NCBI GenBank assembly: GCA_002368545.1
Contig: MTSC01000003.1
Location: forward strand, 62,001-126,000
Direction of reading: 5' to 3'
DNA from: Ramichloridium luteum
Lineage: Eukaryota; Ascomycota; Dothideomycetes; Mycosphaerellales; Dissoconiaceae
DNA length: 64,000 bases
The notes below the pieces were generated by a model. It did no database searches. It worked only from the letters and a program-made list of their open reading frames with translations, and was not told the DNA's origin. Positions 28,940 through 40,261 of this stretch are shown one piece after another. A program made the position numbers and the translations under genes. Within the stretch, counting starts at the first letter, position 1; every line of letters starts with the position of its first letter.

Positions 28940-29680
28940 TCACGAAAGGCCCACCAGTCTTCTAAGTGCTGTATTCCTCAGTATACGGCCGTTCCCTTCG
29001 ATTCCTTCATCACCGGCAATCCGTTGTTCGTCGCCGAGCTCCAGAAGCACGAGACTCCTCGCTAAAGCATCCGCCGGGATGACGCTCGATTTCCACCATC
29101 GCTCCATCAGTCCCCCGAGTCCCGTCGCCAAGCTGTCCTGCAATTTTCGCGGACGTTCAGCCAGGTGCCTGTCTTCGGGATTGATGAGAGCAGGGCGGGC
29201 ATTGTATACCCTCAGAGATGGATTGGTTAGTTGCGCGGCGAGCAGGAGGTTCTCTGCACGCCCTTTCACCCGCGCAAACAATACCGACGACGACTTTTCA
29301 CTTGAGTCGGCGCCCTCGCCGGATACATACACAAAGTTGAACGGCTTGTCGCCTTCTTGCAGAGCTGCGCCAAGCGCGTTGGCTGCCGCGAGTGGATAGT
29401 CAACTGTGATTTTTGTGTACTCGTCCTCCTTCATGCCGACGCTGCTAGTCCCCTGCGCCCACACGAGGCCATCAGCGCCTCTCAGTCGTGTCAAGAGCTC
29501 GGGAGGATACTGCTCGAAGTCCTTATGGATGATGACCTGGGCCTTCGGCTCGTTGACCGCAAGCTGCACTGGTCGACGGGACAAGATTGAGATCCGGGAT
29601 ATGGCCGGCGAGGATATCGCATGAGCAAGAACGGCCGAGCCAGCAGTACCGGTGGCTCCAGTCAAGATGATATGAGCCAT
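28940..29680 (-). CDS. NAD(P)-binding Rossmann protein (NmrA/HTATIP2-like)
   Basis: A 246-residue single-exon protein starting at ATG 29680. It opens with a strand and the dinucleotide loop GATGTAGS (Gly 8, 11, 14), the atypical short-chain dehydrogenase signature. ILSRRPVQ follows the second strand. Later VYVSGEGADSS and FARVKGRAENLL carry the Ser and the Lys of the atypical SDR core, and VYNARPALINPED is typical of HTATIP2/Fmp52-like and epimerase-like proteins. It is shorter than NmrA. It probably reduces or binds an unknown NAD(P)-linked substrate in the cytosol or at a mitochondrial surface (as for Fmp52); no clear targeting signal is seen. The substrate is unknown. Confidence 0.85.
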   Translation of the reverse strand: MAHIILTGATGTAGSAVLAHAISSPAISRISILSRRPVQLAVNEPKAQVIIHKDFEQYPPELLTRLRGADGLVWAQGTSSVGMKEDEYTKITVDYPLAAANALGAALQEGDKPFNFVYVSGEGADSSEKSSSVLFARVKGRAENLLLAAQLTNPSLRVYNARPALINPEDRHLAERPRKLQDSLATGLGGLMERWWKSSVIPADALARSLVLLELGDEQRIAGDEGIEGNGRILRNTALRRLVGLS

Positions 29681-31039
29681 GCCTTGGGAATGCAGAAAGA
29701 GCTTGTTTGGCTGGAAGACGATCTGTTAAGACACAGTCCGTGGGTGAGAACCACTGTGCGACGGTGAGCCTGTGGTGGCTTCTTCTACGTTTGGAAGAAC
29801 TGGGCGACACATGGCTCATATATTGAATGCCGCAATCAAGTCTGTCGCGGCGTTAACGCAGTCAGGAAAAAGACGGGGATAACAGTTATTATGCGCGGAC
29901 ATTGGCAGTCCAGTGGACAGTGGCGTTCTCGTAGCGGGAATCTTCGGCCGCCGCAGGTTGCTGCACACTATCGTCAGAAAGCTAAATATAAGCTCAAACC
30001 TTTCATCTTTGCGGCTCTGCTGCTAAGTGACGAGATAGATGAACATTGGGCAGCCTGCTGCCACCTTTTCCGCGATGAATTCAGGCTCTGGCATCTCACT
30101 GCGAGCTGTGATTGCATTGCTGATCAAGTTCTACTCCAAGCGCTGTGGGTTTGTGGCGTAATGGTGCTTGAGCACATTTTACGGCTTGCTCTGCTTTTCT
30201 CCAGTGCTGTGATCCAGCCAATGGGAATTCTTCGAAACGCGGATTAATGCCAGATTCCCATTCGATAAGGTCAAAGGATGAGCGAGAAAGCTGAAGGGGC
30301 ATGCGATGGCAAGCATCGGATGCACGGTTTGGCGGAGGGAGAGCTCTTCATCGCCATACGACGGATTTCGCTTCCATCTCATAATACAAGGAGAGAAATT
30401 CCGCGTGTTGGATTAAACATAAGGACAGCATGCTGAGGTAGGTACCTTCCAGCCCACCGATCGGCAGGTTGGCGACATTCGAATGATCGTTCCACCATCG
30501 GCTCCTGACTGGACGATGTCGCGAGCTTATCACAATTAACATCGTGGGCCATCCTGCTACTATGTCGCTCTGTGACACAGTAATTGAACACAACATTTCA
30601 ACCTCGTAGCATGTTTCCGCAGATGGGATGTCCATAAATACTTAAGGACCAGCAAACAAGCGGAGCACACCTTCGATACTGCGAGGCTATCTCTTGGATA
30701 TGTGAGTCTGCTTTATGTTCAGGGGTCGCGCTTCGCGACTTCCCGGCCAACAAGAAGTGCCGTCTACGCTGCTTTTTCAATTCCTCACCCTCGCCCAAGT
30801 TCGGCCAGGTCGGGTTTTCCTCGCCGCTATCTGGCTCCCGTCTCCGCCCGCTCGAGGTCGGATGAGTCAGCCTCGGAGACACGGGGCGCCCGCTAAGCCA
30901 AAGCCAGCCAAATCTTGAGCAATCCGCTGGACTCGAGTTCATTTTCGTATCGACCCTGCCGAACGATATCATTCCGGGCGTACTGTGTCACACCTCTTGC
31001 CTTGGTACCACTTTCAAGACTGGGCCGGCTGCGCCAGAA
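29681..31039. other. Divergent intergenic region, NAD(P)-binding gene and Cactin
   Basis: 1.36 kb with no convincing gene. It should hold the promoters of both flanking, divergently transcribed genes. Confidence 0.5.
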
Positions 31040-32461
31040 ATGTCGACTTCAACGATACCAAGCAAACGCTCGGCCGAGGCGCAAGAGCAGGCTTGGGTCG
31101 CCGATGAAGACCGCTTTGTTTTGCAGCAGGCGAAGAAGAAAGCTGCAATCCGTATCAAGTCTGGACGATCACAGCCGATAGATTGGCTGACGATGGCACT
31201 TGTTGTCATCGACCCGGACCGGAACGCGTTAGATGATGAAGTCGACTTGACTGAGTTAGACCTCAAGGATCCGGAACTGGTGTTCAAAGGGCTCAAGGCC
31301 TCAGAGCTGGTCGAACTTGAAAAAGCTATCGAGAATTTCTTAACCCTCGAGAGAAGCCGCAGCAATCGAGACTATTGGAACGTGAGTAGTTCCGAAGCCG
31401 GACGCGCATCGGCCACAGGTTGCCTCTGACAATTTTTTAGATGATGAAAACCGTGTGTCACGATCACCAAACTGAGACCGCAAGCGCCCAGGGTTCTGAC
31501 CGCTCATTCAAACCTGTGGCTGTTGGCGTCCACAAAGTCATGGAAACAAAGACTCTGGAAGAACTCGAGAAGCTCGAGAAGCAGATCAACACGAAACTTT
31601 CTTCCGACGAGGCAATCGACACTGATTACTGGGAGCACACTCTCAAGACTTTACTGACGTACAAGGCCCGCGCGAAGTTACGAACAGTGTCAGAGGCTTT
31701 TGCGAGGTCTTGCAAGGGGCCTACCTTAAAAGTTTCGGCCGATTCCAAGACTGGGAAGGTAGACGCCGATTCTCGGGCGTCCGACGGCCAAGGTCCGTCC
31801 AAGCGAGCTCGCACGGAGCACGGTGATGTGATCCAACCAATTTTATCGCAATATGATCGAGAGGTTGCACGAGGTCTCGGTCAGAATGAAGAGCTATTCA
31901 CTACTGAAGTCGAGGTCACGACCAAAAATTTAGCCAAATGGTCTGAAACTCATCGCCCACGAAAGCCGAAATATTTCAATCGCGTACAGCTCGGCTACGA
32001 GTGGAACAAATACAATCAAACACACTACGATCATGACAATCCACCACCAAGAGTGGTTCAAGGTTACAAGTTCAACATTTTTTACCCAGACCTGGTCGAC
32101 AAGACCGCCACGCCGACCTACAGAATCGAGCGTGACAACGGCCGAAGGCGCGGCGAGTCGACCGCCCCCGCCGGGACAGACGATACTTGTGTGATTCGCT
32201 TTGTAGCCAGCGCTCCTTATGAGGATGTTGCATTTCGCATACTCGACAAAGAATGGGATCATAGCGCGAAGCGCGAGCGAGGATTCAAGAGCACATTCGA
32301 TAAGGTAGTGCAACGAATATACTAGTATATTTGCATGATGATCGCAACTGACGGAAGTCACAGGGCATTCTCCAGCTACACTTCCAATTCAAAAAGGTAC
32401 GAACATTGCCCAAATTCATTGCTCAAATGCTAACGAATAATAGGTTTATTACCGGAAGTAA
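31040..32461 (+). CDS. Cactin, spliceosome-associated factor
   Basis: Four exons: 31040-31381, 31441-32304, 32364-32396 and 32444-32461 (introns of 59, 59, 47 bp), giving 418 residues. The last two exons are tiny (33 and 18 bp) and encode GILQLHFQFKK and VYYRK, restoring the canonical Cactin ending. Without splicing, the frame stops early at QRIY. The N-terminal part (WVADEDRFVLQQAKKKAAIR, PIDWLTMALVVIDP) matches the Cactin middle domain. The C-terminal domain is unmistakable: KYFNRVQLGYEWNKYNQTHY, PRVVQGYKFNIFYPDL, CVIRFVASAPYEDVAFRI. Cactin acts in pre-mRNA splicing in the nucleus (Cay1 in fission yeast). The usual Arg/Ser-rich extension before the middle domain is nearly absent, so an upstream exon may have been missed, or the protein is genuinely short. 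Confidence 0.93.
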
Positions 32462-33667
32462 TCACCTCCGATTCCATCATATGCACGGCCACGACCATGC
32501 CGTGCAGGTACGGTCTGGGGCGTCGTGGGGCGTCGTCGACAGTAATATCACCCGTGCCACTCCTATATACAACAAACCCTTCGCTCACGACATCCATAGA
32601 CATTGTCTATGCTCGAAGTGACACGTACGATTATTGACCGATCATTACATTCTGACACTCCAGTGTTTCAATAACGGTATGTTGAGGGCGACGCCAAGCC
32701 GCGAGGATTGATGAAGCTTGAGCGTGCACAATCCCGCAAACCCCACAGTCACATTGCCGTCGGCAGTGGCGCATGCACCGCAACACCAAGGAGCCGGTCT
32801 CGCACGAAACTACGATTTGAAAAAAATCGATTGGTTCTCCATTGAGTACTCAGCCCTACCCAGAACCACTATGTGGCTCTGAAGAATCTTCTGAAACTCA
32901 CGATCAGATGTATCTGCCGGTCCGATGAATGGGTTTTACGGCATCTTCACGAGAACCCGGCATCACCTTACAATAACCGCCGCGAGCATAACCAAATATC
33001 ATAGCAAGCGGCCATATGCGCCGCCGCAATTGATGGACTCATCATTAGCTATCCGCATTTTGCGTTTGGGTTTTTGGAGGTCGCGTACCGGACAATTTCC
33101 CTCCTTCGTCACAACGACATCTTGATATAGCTACGCTGCATGATAGACTTGCAGAAAGAGCAGCTCTGAGGGATGCCAGAGAGGACATAGAACGCTTCCT
33201 TGCGACTTTCCTCGCATCTCTTTGAAGCACGAAAGCAAGGATCCGCGCGCTTGCCGCGATGCTGGGCACCCGCAGTCACAAATCCGGCAGGACAAAAATT
33301 ACCAGAATCCGGCAAACCGGGACGCTTGATGACTCTCAATTTGAAGACTTTGCCCTCATTTGCTCAACAATGTATTCCATCGACAGCAAACGATATCTTC
33401 TATACAAACATTGTCATAAGAAGATATCTGACAATCTCTACTGTCTCCAGCAGCAATGTAGCTTTGGCTCATATAATCCTATCATCTGTGCAATTGCCTG
33501 CCAGAGAGTCGTCCCAAGACGTTCTCTTCGTCCCAGCATTTCATCTTAGCATTGTCAGAGTCATCACACGCGCGCTGCAGTCGGGCCAGCCAGCTCGCAA
33601 CAAGATCTTTGTATTGCGAAGACAATTCATACCGTGCGAGAGAGCCCATCATCTCCTTCAAGACAAT
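32462..33667. other. Intergenic, Cactin to forkhead gene
   Basis: 1.2 kb. The forkhead frame stays open upstream to 33200, but that extension (to residue -156) has no domain-like content, so I treat it as 5' leader. No separate gene seen. Confidence 0.5.
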
Positions 33668-35100
33668 ATGTGGCCATCTGCCCAGATTCCAGATCAATTG
33701 ACATACGAAGAATTTGGTTCCAATAGTTCGGGTACCCGACCCTGGCTCGGGCAATCGCAGGGTCAACAGTCCAGCCGCGCAGACAATACGAACGCTCTTG
33801 AGCTTGATCTGCCCACGACTTTCGATCCAACAAATTTTCTCGGCCTGGATACTACAGGTCATCTCTATGTGTTTGACAATTTCAGCGATACACAGCAGAC
33901 CATATCGCAACGAGATCTATCAACCACATCCGCTTCGCATTGGGGTCTATTACCTACAGCAACAAGTACGCCATCATCTTCTCAGTTCCAAGATCCTCGG
34001 GCTGCATTCGCGATACTGCCGACTCGCAATAATACCACCACGGAACAATGGATGTCGGAGAGCTTGGCAGCGACACCAGACACAAATTTGCAATCGCCGG
34101 ACTATTTCAATTGTAAGACATCGAGAGCAACAGATCGGATTGAGGATCATGTTCCGTATCAAACACAAGATCATCGTGTCGCGGCACCGAGAGGCCAGCT
34201 CGAGGATATGAGCTATGCCGAGCTCCTTTATCGCTGCCTGTTAGAAGCTCCACAGCACACCTTGCCGCTGCACGAGATCTACGACTGGGTCGCCGACAGA
34301 ACAGACAAGGCGAAGGGTATTGGAAGCGGCTGGCGAAACAGTGTGCGACACAACCTTTCCCTAAACGAAGTATGCATTACCATCGCTCGGACCGCGAGGC
34401 AGCTTACTAACTTCACGTGTAGGCATTTGTTCGCACCGAGCAAAGTGATGGTACGGGACCAAGACATCGCTGGACCCTCTCTCCGGAAGCTCTGACGAAG
34501 GGTATTCACTCAACCACCTTCTACCGGGGTAAGAGTCTTCAGGGTGGTCGTCAGCGCGATCGCCCTGTGAATGGGAAAAGTCAAGCTGCAGGTGCACTTG
34601 GTGGCCGGGCGGCTCACCGGCGCGCGAGGAGACATCTCGGCGGAGAGGCTCCGCAGACATCGAGAGCGCACCACAACGCCTACACACATGTGCAGAGCTC
34701 TTCCCTTGATCCGGCATGGCAATTTGGGATGGCAACAAGCTCGATGGAGTCGTCGCGTCATTCATCGCCTCGTGCACGTCAAGAGCTCAAAGACTTATCA
34801 TTGAATGCCTTCGCACCGCAAACTCTTGGTCGAAAGTCGTCCCAAGGGTACGTCATACGTGGTAATGGAGATCAACGCCTCGACCCTACATTTGCCGCCG
34901 ATGAAGCTCAGTACTTCGGGCACCGTATGCAAGCTTCATCGTGGTATGGACAGGATTTCACCATCGACGCAACCCCAGCTCAGTGCGCTGAGTCGCGATT
35001 TCACCAGTGGCCCCCGGCAGCTATTCATAGTGAGGCGAGTCCGCAAAACAATGATGTCCTGGACAGCAGTGCGATCGACCCGTTTCTTCTAACGTCCTAG
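33668..35100 (+). CDS. Forkhead-domain transcription factor
   Basis: Two exons: 33668-34369 and 34423-35100 (intron of 53 bp with a TTACTAAC branch site), giving 459 residues. I start at ATG 33668 (MWPSAQIPDQLTYEEFG); an upstream in-frame ATG at 33200 gives an implausible extension. The winged-helix domain is residues ~182-265: SYAELLYRCLLEAP, LPLHEIYDWVADRT, GSGWRNSVRHNLSLNEAFVR, RHRWTLSPEA. WRNSVRHNLSLN is the DNA-recognition helix, and the intron falls directly after it, so an unspliced transcript loses wing 1. The rest is Ser/Thr/Gln-rich and disordered, typical of activation regions. It is a nuclear DNA-binding protein; targets are unknown. Fungal relatives act in cell cycle, development or sexual differentiation. 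Confidence 0.9.
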
Positions 35101-35447
35101 CATGCCAAGAACGGATTCTGTTGCAGGCCATGGATGTACTTATTTCACATGATCAACCAAGAATGAGATGCGGCCCGCCGTGATGAGGTTCTCGCGCCGT
35201 TCGCGCGAATTCGAGTTGGATCATCTAGATGGGGAAGCGCTGTGGGTGAACCCGCCCATGCAGGCAATCGATGGGCCCAAGAGATATGCAAGGAATTGTA
35301 TCAAAATCATCATAGCGTTTCTGATCATTAAGATGGAGGTAGGCAGTAGCGTGAGCTGTGCACGCTGAGGAAAAGAATGCGAGACAATTCCGTGGTTTAA
35401 CCATTATAAATTATGTTGTATTGAGCATATCCCAACTCTCCTCAAAG
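35101..35447. other. Convergent intergenic, nothing recognised
   Basis: 347 bases between the 3' ends of the forkhead and Rtc1 genes. Confidence 0.4.
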
Positions 35448-38400
35448 TCATCGTCCGGGAATATTATAAGTACATATACACAAGCATCCTTCTGTTGGGC
35501 AGCCTATACCACCAGACTGCAAGAACCAAAAGCCATAGCAATCAGCATGACCGCTGTGCCCGCATGCAAGGCAAGCAGTGTACAGCTTCGCCTGATGTAC
35601 GTGGTGTTGCTCCGGGACATCAGAATTTGTTTGCGGGTGCTTTGGTGGCACCGTTGTCCAGGGACTCTGTGGCATCCAGCAGACAGTACAGGCCGTTCGC
35701 TTGACTCTGCACTTCTCACATTGTGTTGCGGATCTGCCCGGTGCGATCGGTTTGTTGCAGGTGCTGCACTTAAAATGTATTACATTGTCGCGAATGAAGT
35801 CCTCATACAATGCGGGGTAGGCCGGGAAGGCCAGCTTCCGCAACTCAGATGCGTCGGAGAAGCAACGACGCGAGAGCAGCTGCTCGTGGTAGGTCGAGAG
35901 AATACCCTCGATTTGCAAGGGATGCAACCCGGCATGCATCGCCCTTTCGTAGTCGCATGCATTGAACCATCTATACACATCGTCGAACTCCAGGTTGAGG
36001 TGATCAACGGCGTACTCGAGGTAGACTCGCACTGATGCTTCGATCTCTGCGGCCGGCAGAGGGTGTGTAAGTGGCATGTGTGGCGCCACGATGAGCAGTA
36101 ACATCGACACCGCTTGTGGGATCGGCTCCTCCACCGTATAGAAGCGTAGCAATTGCTGCAGTATCTCCAACAATGTCCATGGCTTTGATCCTTCGATGTC
36201 GATGTACTGTAATGAACGCAAGGACTCTTGCTCAGGCCCAATATCCAGAAGCGAGGGATTGCTATCAAACATCTGCGGCGCACGTGAAGTCGCGGGTCTC
36301 GTGACATTATACGCCGTAGTCGAGCCCACATCGTGCTCTGATGAAGCATAGATCTGTGGTATAGATGGAGCAGGTGTAGGCCCAGCATCACCCGAGCTCT
36401 CAGGTGTGACACTGGATGAATCTTGCCCAGGAGCTCCCTTACGACTTCCAGTACTCAGCGAGAGCTCCGGGCTCCATCTCCCAGCCGCCTCTTGCTTCGA
36501 GCCGAAGCTATTTCCTGTGCCAGCTAGATCGTTTATGGAACTCTCAGCAAGTGTTCCTGAACCTTCGAATGGCATGTGTTGAGATTGAACGATTGACTCT
36601 TCCTTTATCTGGCCATTCTCCTTGACCTCGCTCTCTAGTTTTCGACTTGGATGTTCCGCAACCATTTGTAATTGCGACGCAGCGCTCGAGAGCGAATCCG
36701 GAAACATGGCATTTCTCGAGTCGAGCGATCCTTCGAGGAACTTGAAACTCTCATCGCTATCGTGCTTCTCGAGATCCGGTGGGGTCTGCAGGCCGCGAAG
36801 CTCGGCGTCATCGAGGTGAAGTGGCACGCGCGGTTGGGCACTCCAACGACGGACCATGTCGATCCGGTCGGCAGCCTGCCCGTCTTCTTGCTGAAGCTGA
36901 AGTCCGCTCAGATTATCGGCCGTCAAGCGTTGCTCAGGCTGGTCTCCGGACTGCTGCTTTGAGAATGAGAACTGCTCAAAGGCTGAGTGTGTGCGCGCAA
37001 GAGATGGCGGCAGAGTGATGTGTTCGTCAATCGGATCTGGGAGTGTGTCGAGTCCATTCGTACGAGAAGTGGTTGTCGGCCTGGCAAGAGGCGTGGGGAC
37101 ATTCGACGTGCTTTCCGGTTGCGCAAGTTGCTGGATAATTGACGGAACAGGGTGCATAGAGGTCGGCGAGTGAGTTGGCGACTTCAGATAGTGCGCAGCT
37201 AGCCTGGTTGCCAGTCGAGACACGTGGAGCGCTTCGCGGCGATGAGAGTGATATTGATGCTCGCCTCCTGCCAAAAGGCCATCGCGAAGCTTTGCGCGCT
37301 CTAGGAGATGCGACTCCAGCGTCTGCGATACAATGTACCATGTTTGCGCTAGTCTGTAGGAACCCATCATTTGTGCTGCTCGCACGTTATTCTCTATGCC
37401 ATTGAGCGCTCTAGACGCGACGTCTTCGATCGACTTCGCGGGTGATGGCATAAGAAGATCCTGCGTTGCGGACACTGCGGCAAGACTTCGTTGACCAGGT
37501 CCAGGCACAGAGCCACGACAGGCGATTTGCTTTGGCTGGAAAGACTTACGATTAAGCAAGACATCGTCGAGCTTAATTGTGCGGATTTCTTTTCGATCAA
37601 GATTTGCGGAGCCCGGATGCAAATTAGATACCTGAGCCCGGCTATTGCTGTTCGAGCGAACGAGCGGGCGATACTGCGACTCAAGCGCGAGGAATACATG
37701 ATCGAGACTATCATCTGCCCAGCTTCGGCTTAGGAAACCGCCATCGGGGCTGATACTGAGGCTACTGCTGGTCTTGGTCTTGAGCGCCTGCTTGCCTGGG
37801 ACGGGCATCCGGCGAGTCGTGCGGATTTGGGTCGAAAAAGCAAGCTCATTCAGCGGCGATACATCAAGAGCTTGTAGGTTACGCCGATCGATGAGTTTTG
37901 GAACATATTGCAGGTCGGTCTGCAGAAAGACGCCTTCGCGACCTACGGTCCAAAGCAGATCCTGCGAGTGCCACAGGAGATCTGTGGGCGCCCAAGTCCG
38001 GTATGGTGTCAATTCACGAAATGGGAGATATGGTCTTCGAAGATCCCAAAGCTGCATCGCTGGATGGTCCGCGCTGTATGATGTCACGAACTGGGTGCAC
38101 ATCCTGGCTCCATTGTCGGCAAGAATCGAAGATTCACAAGATGGTCGCCATCGAGCGTTCATCACCGGGTATGGGGTCTTGATCTCCCATGATGCGTTCT
38201 TCGGTCGGTTGACTGAAAAGTCGAAGACACGCACGGATCGGTCAGAGCTAGCGCTGATTAGGTGCTTACCATCCGGGTGCCAATCGATCGAGTTGCAGGC
38301 AAGCAAGTGGGCAGAGATCTTCGCTTTTGGTGATTTGAGGTTGCGCAAATCCCAGCATTGAACGTCGCCGCTGTCGGTACCACATGCGAATTCCAGCCCT

Positions 38401-39194
38401 TCCGTCGGAGACCATTTCACATCTCGAACTCCGTCTGCTTGTCCAGCGAACTTGCGTTTGCTGTGGAGAGCACTTGCTTGAGCTTTGACATCTCGAAGAT
38501 CCCACAGGCGTACGGTTCCGTCTTGGCTACCTGATAGCAGTAGGTTGCCCCGGTGCGGATTGAACGTGACTTTGTGAACCTGGCGAGAGTGCTCATACAA
38601 GAGAGCAGCCTGCAGTCCAGCTATCCTTAGATTGTAGAGGATGATCTTGCCACTGGAAGTTGCAGCGACAACGTAATCACCGTGGTCACCTTTTGCCCAC
38701 GCGACATCGGCGATGTCGATTTGCCAGATGTCGCGAGGTGCGCCTGATGCGTTTCGCGGGTTGCTCAAGATTGTCGTTCTCAGATTGAGGTCCTCGCTGC
38801 AGTGACCCTCTTCAACCTTGATAGTCTTGAATATGCCTTTGCCACCAATAAGCGCATGCGTGCCAGTTTCGTTAATAGCAATCGTGTTGATTTCGAGTCC
38901 AGTCCGATGACTTGTAGTCGCGTCTTGAGCAATGCTCAAGGAGGGGTGTCGCTTGAATTGGGCGCTTCCTTGGGCATAGCGGTCCTCGTCGCGATCGCCA
39001 TGAGCGCTGGGTGGCCTCGAAGGAGTGTAACCAAGGAATTTCGAGGCTGCATCTCTTGCCCTTTGGAGTGGTTGCCGTGGCTTGGGCTCAAGTATTCCTC
39101 GATGAGAGGGCAGATTTGGCGCATGTGGGATCGAGATCGATTGGCTAGTCTGGGCCGAAGAGCCTCTCCTGCCATGCACGTATTCGGAGCTCAT
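35448..39194 (-). CDS. RTC1: Rtc1/Sea2 (WDR24 orthologue), SEA complex subunit
   Basis: 1248 residues in one exon; the first ATG is at 39194. An N-terminal seven-blade WD40 propeller spans roughly residues 95-420, with clear repeats NLLLSGSQDGTVRLWDLRD, LEFACGTDSGDVQCWDLRN and HLISASSDRSVRVFDF. A long disordered middle follows. A helical region near 1010-1140 and a C-terminal Cys/His zinc module (CSTCNKPI, QCEKCRVKRTACTVC, CLACGHSGHADC) finish the protein. This is the layout of Rtc1/Sea2 in yeast and WDR24 in animals, a core of the SEACAT/GATOR2 complex at the vacuolar or lysosomal membrane that relays amino-acid supply to TORC1. Length agrees with yeast Rtc1 (about 1340 residues). Confidence in the assignment is high. 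Confidence 0.93.
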   Translation of the reverse strand: MSSEYVHGRRGSSAQTSQSISIPHAPNLPSHRGILEPKPRQPLQRARDAASKFLGYTPSRPPSAHGDRDEDRYAQGSAQFKRHPSLSIAQDATTSHRTGLEINTIAINETGTHALIGGKGIFKTIKVEEGHCSEDLNLRTTILSNPRNASGAPRDIWQIDIADVAWAKGDHGDYVVAATSSGKIILYNLRIAGLQAALLYEHSRQVHKVTFNPHRGNLLLSGSQDGTVRLWDLRDVKAQASALHSKRKFAGQADGVRDVKWSPTEGLEFACGTDSGDVQCWDLRNLKSPKAKISAHLLACNSIDWHPDGKHLISASSDRSVRVFDFSVNRPKNASWEIKTPYPVMNARWRPSCESSILADNGARMCTQFVTSYSADHPAMQLWDLRRPYLPFRELTPYRTWAPTDLLWHSQDLLWTVGREGVFLQTDLQYVPKLIDRRNLQALDVSPLNELAFSTQIRTTRRMPVPGKQALKTKTSSSLSISPDGGFLSRSWADDSLDHVFLALESQYRPLVRSNSNSRAQVSNLHPGSANLDRKEIRTIKLDDVLLNRKSFQPKQIACRGSVPGPGQRSLAAVSATQDLLMPSPAKSIEDVASRALNGIENNVRAAQMMGSYRLAQTWYIVSQTLESHLLERAKLRDGLLAGGEHQYHSHRREALHVSRLATRLAAHYLKSPTHSPTSMHPVPSIIQQLAQPESTSNVPTPLARPTTTSRTNGLDTLPDPIDEHITLPPSLARTHSAFEQFSFSKQQSGDQPEQRLTADNLSGLQLQQEDGQAADRIDMVRRWSAQPRVPLHLDDAELRGLQTPPDLEKHDSDESFKFLEGSLDSRNAMFPDSLSSAASQLQMVAEHPSRKLESEVKENGQIKEESIVQSQHMPFEGSGTLAESSINDLAGTGNSFGSKQEAAGRWSPELSLSTGSRKGAPGQDSSSVTPESSGDAGPTPAPSIPQIYASSEHDVGSTTAYNVTRPATSRAPQMFDSNPSLLDIGPEQESLRSLQYIDIEGSKPWTLLEILQQLLRFYTVEEPIPQAVSMLLLIVAPHMPLTHPLPAAEIEASVRVYLEYAVDHLNLEFDDVYRWFNACDYERAMHAGLHPLQIEGILSTYHEQLLSRRCFSDASELRKLAFPAYPALYEDFIRDNVIHFKCSTCNKPIAPGRSATQCEKCRVKRTACTVCWMPQSPWTTVPPKHPQTNSDVPEQHHVHQAKLYTACLACGHSGHADCYGFWFLQSGGIGCPTEGCLCICTYNIPGR

Positions 39195-40261
39195 GTTGGC
39201 AGCACGTCCCCGGGCCACCAGGTGGACCTTAAGTCAGAAGTGCCGCGAATGCGATCGACATACATGCTATGAGGATGTCTTGTGTCTACATGGTCCACAC
39301 ACATGCTGAGTCGTCAATATACTGTTGGGGTATCGGTATGATCGCCATCTGCGATGTCCTGACACGCCTGATACTAGCTGATGACCGACGCGACGAGTTG
39401 ATTGGCAGATACGTTGCACCCGGACCAACTGAGAGCTGAGTAAGCTTCTCTGTCGCGGCGCGTTCGTGTCGCCAACTCAGCCTTACCTGGAACTCTACGC
39501 ACTGGTCGCAAGTATACGGCGCTTCCACAGGCTGCGAGCTTTCCGTACGAATGGAAGAAAGAAAAACGAGGCGTGCCTCCGATGCAAGCGGAATATATTC
39601 GGGAAGTCTCGTGCGACAGATCCCATGTTTCCTGGAGTGAGCGCAGGAGTCGTCGATCTCGATGCGTCGGAGCTGAGAACAATATCTGGGGAAGGAGTCT
39701 CCTGAACACTCGGCCGGCGCTACCGGGTCATGTTCCGACTCACAAATCAGGTCATATATCCATACTGCTTCGGACCCTATATACTCGAGGTTAACGCGCT
39801 CCTCTTGTTCCCCAGCGGAGAGCCTCAACGGGCGGCAGAATAGCAACAATACATGTCGTCGCCGCTGTCCGTGCCACGCTCGCTTCTGCAGCCGCCCACA
39901 CTGCGGAGTTACCCGCCGGCTTCCATTGGATGCCAGCAGCCTGCTCAACACCCACCCAAACATGTATAACCGCCTGTGTCACAAGTGTTGCCAAAATAAG
40001 TTCACGCCTCATCTAGGATTGTAGATTTTGAAGATTGATCAGGAATATAAGTAAGTTCTAGTGCCGTGGAGAGCAAATCCAACTCATCCACGATCAACAT
40101 CTCCTACGTTTTCCTTGTGTCTATTTCCTTTGTTTCATTCAAGTTTCTGTACCGTTTCAAATCGCCCAACAACCAACATTCAGTCGTCACCAAGCTGCCG
40201 GTCAGCACCATTTGCAAAGAGCACGACCAATAACTCCTCAACTTCCTTATCCTTCCACAAT
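39195..40261. other. Divergent intergenic region, Rtc1 and MARVEL genes
   Basis: 1.07 kb. Two overlapping minus-strand open frames (39286-39963 and 39791-40012) have no recognisable content and conflict with each other, so they are not called. A pyrimidine-rich leader (about 40090-40200) precedes the MARVEL start. Confidence 0.5.

Noticed and set aside
33200..33667. N-terminal extension of the forkhead frame
   Set aside because: No domain-like content; the start at 33668 gives a normal protein.
39286..39963. 225-residue minus-strand frame between Rtc1 and the MARVEL gene
   Set aside because: Overlaps another frame (39791-40012) and has no recognisable features; probably chance in promoter DNA.
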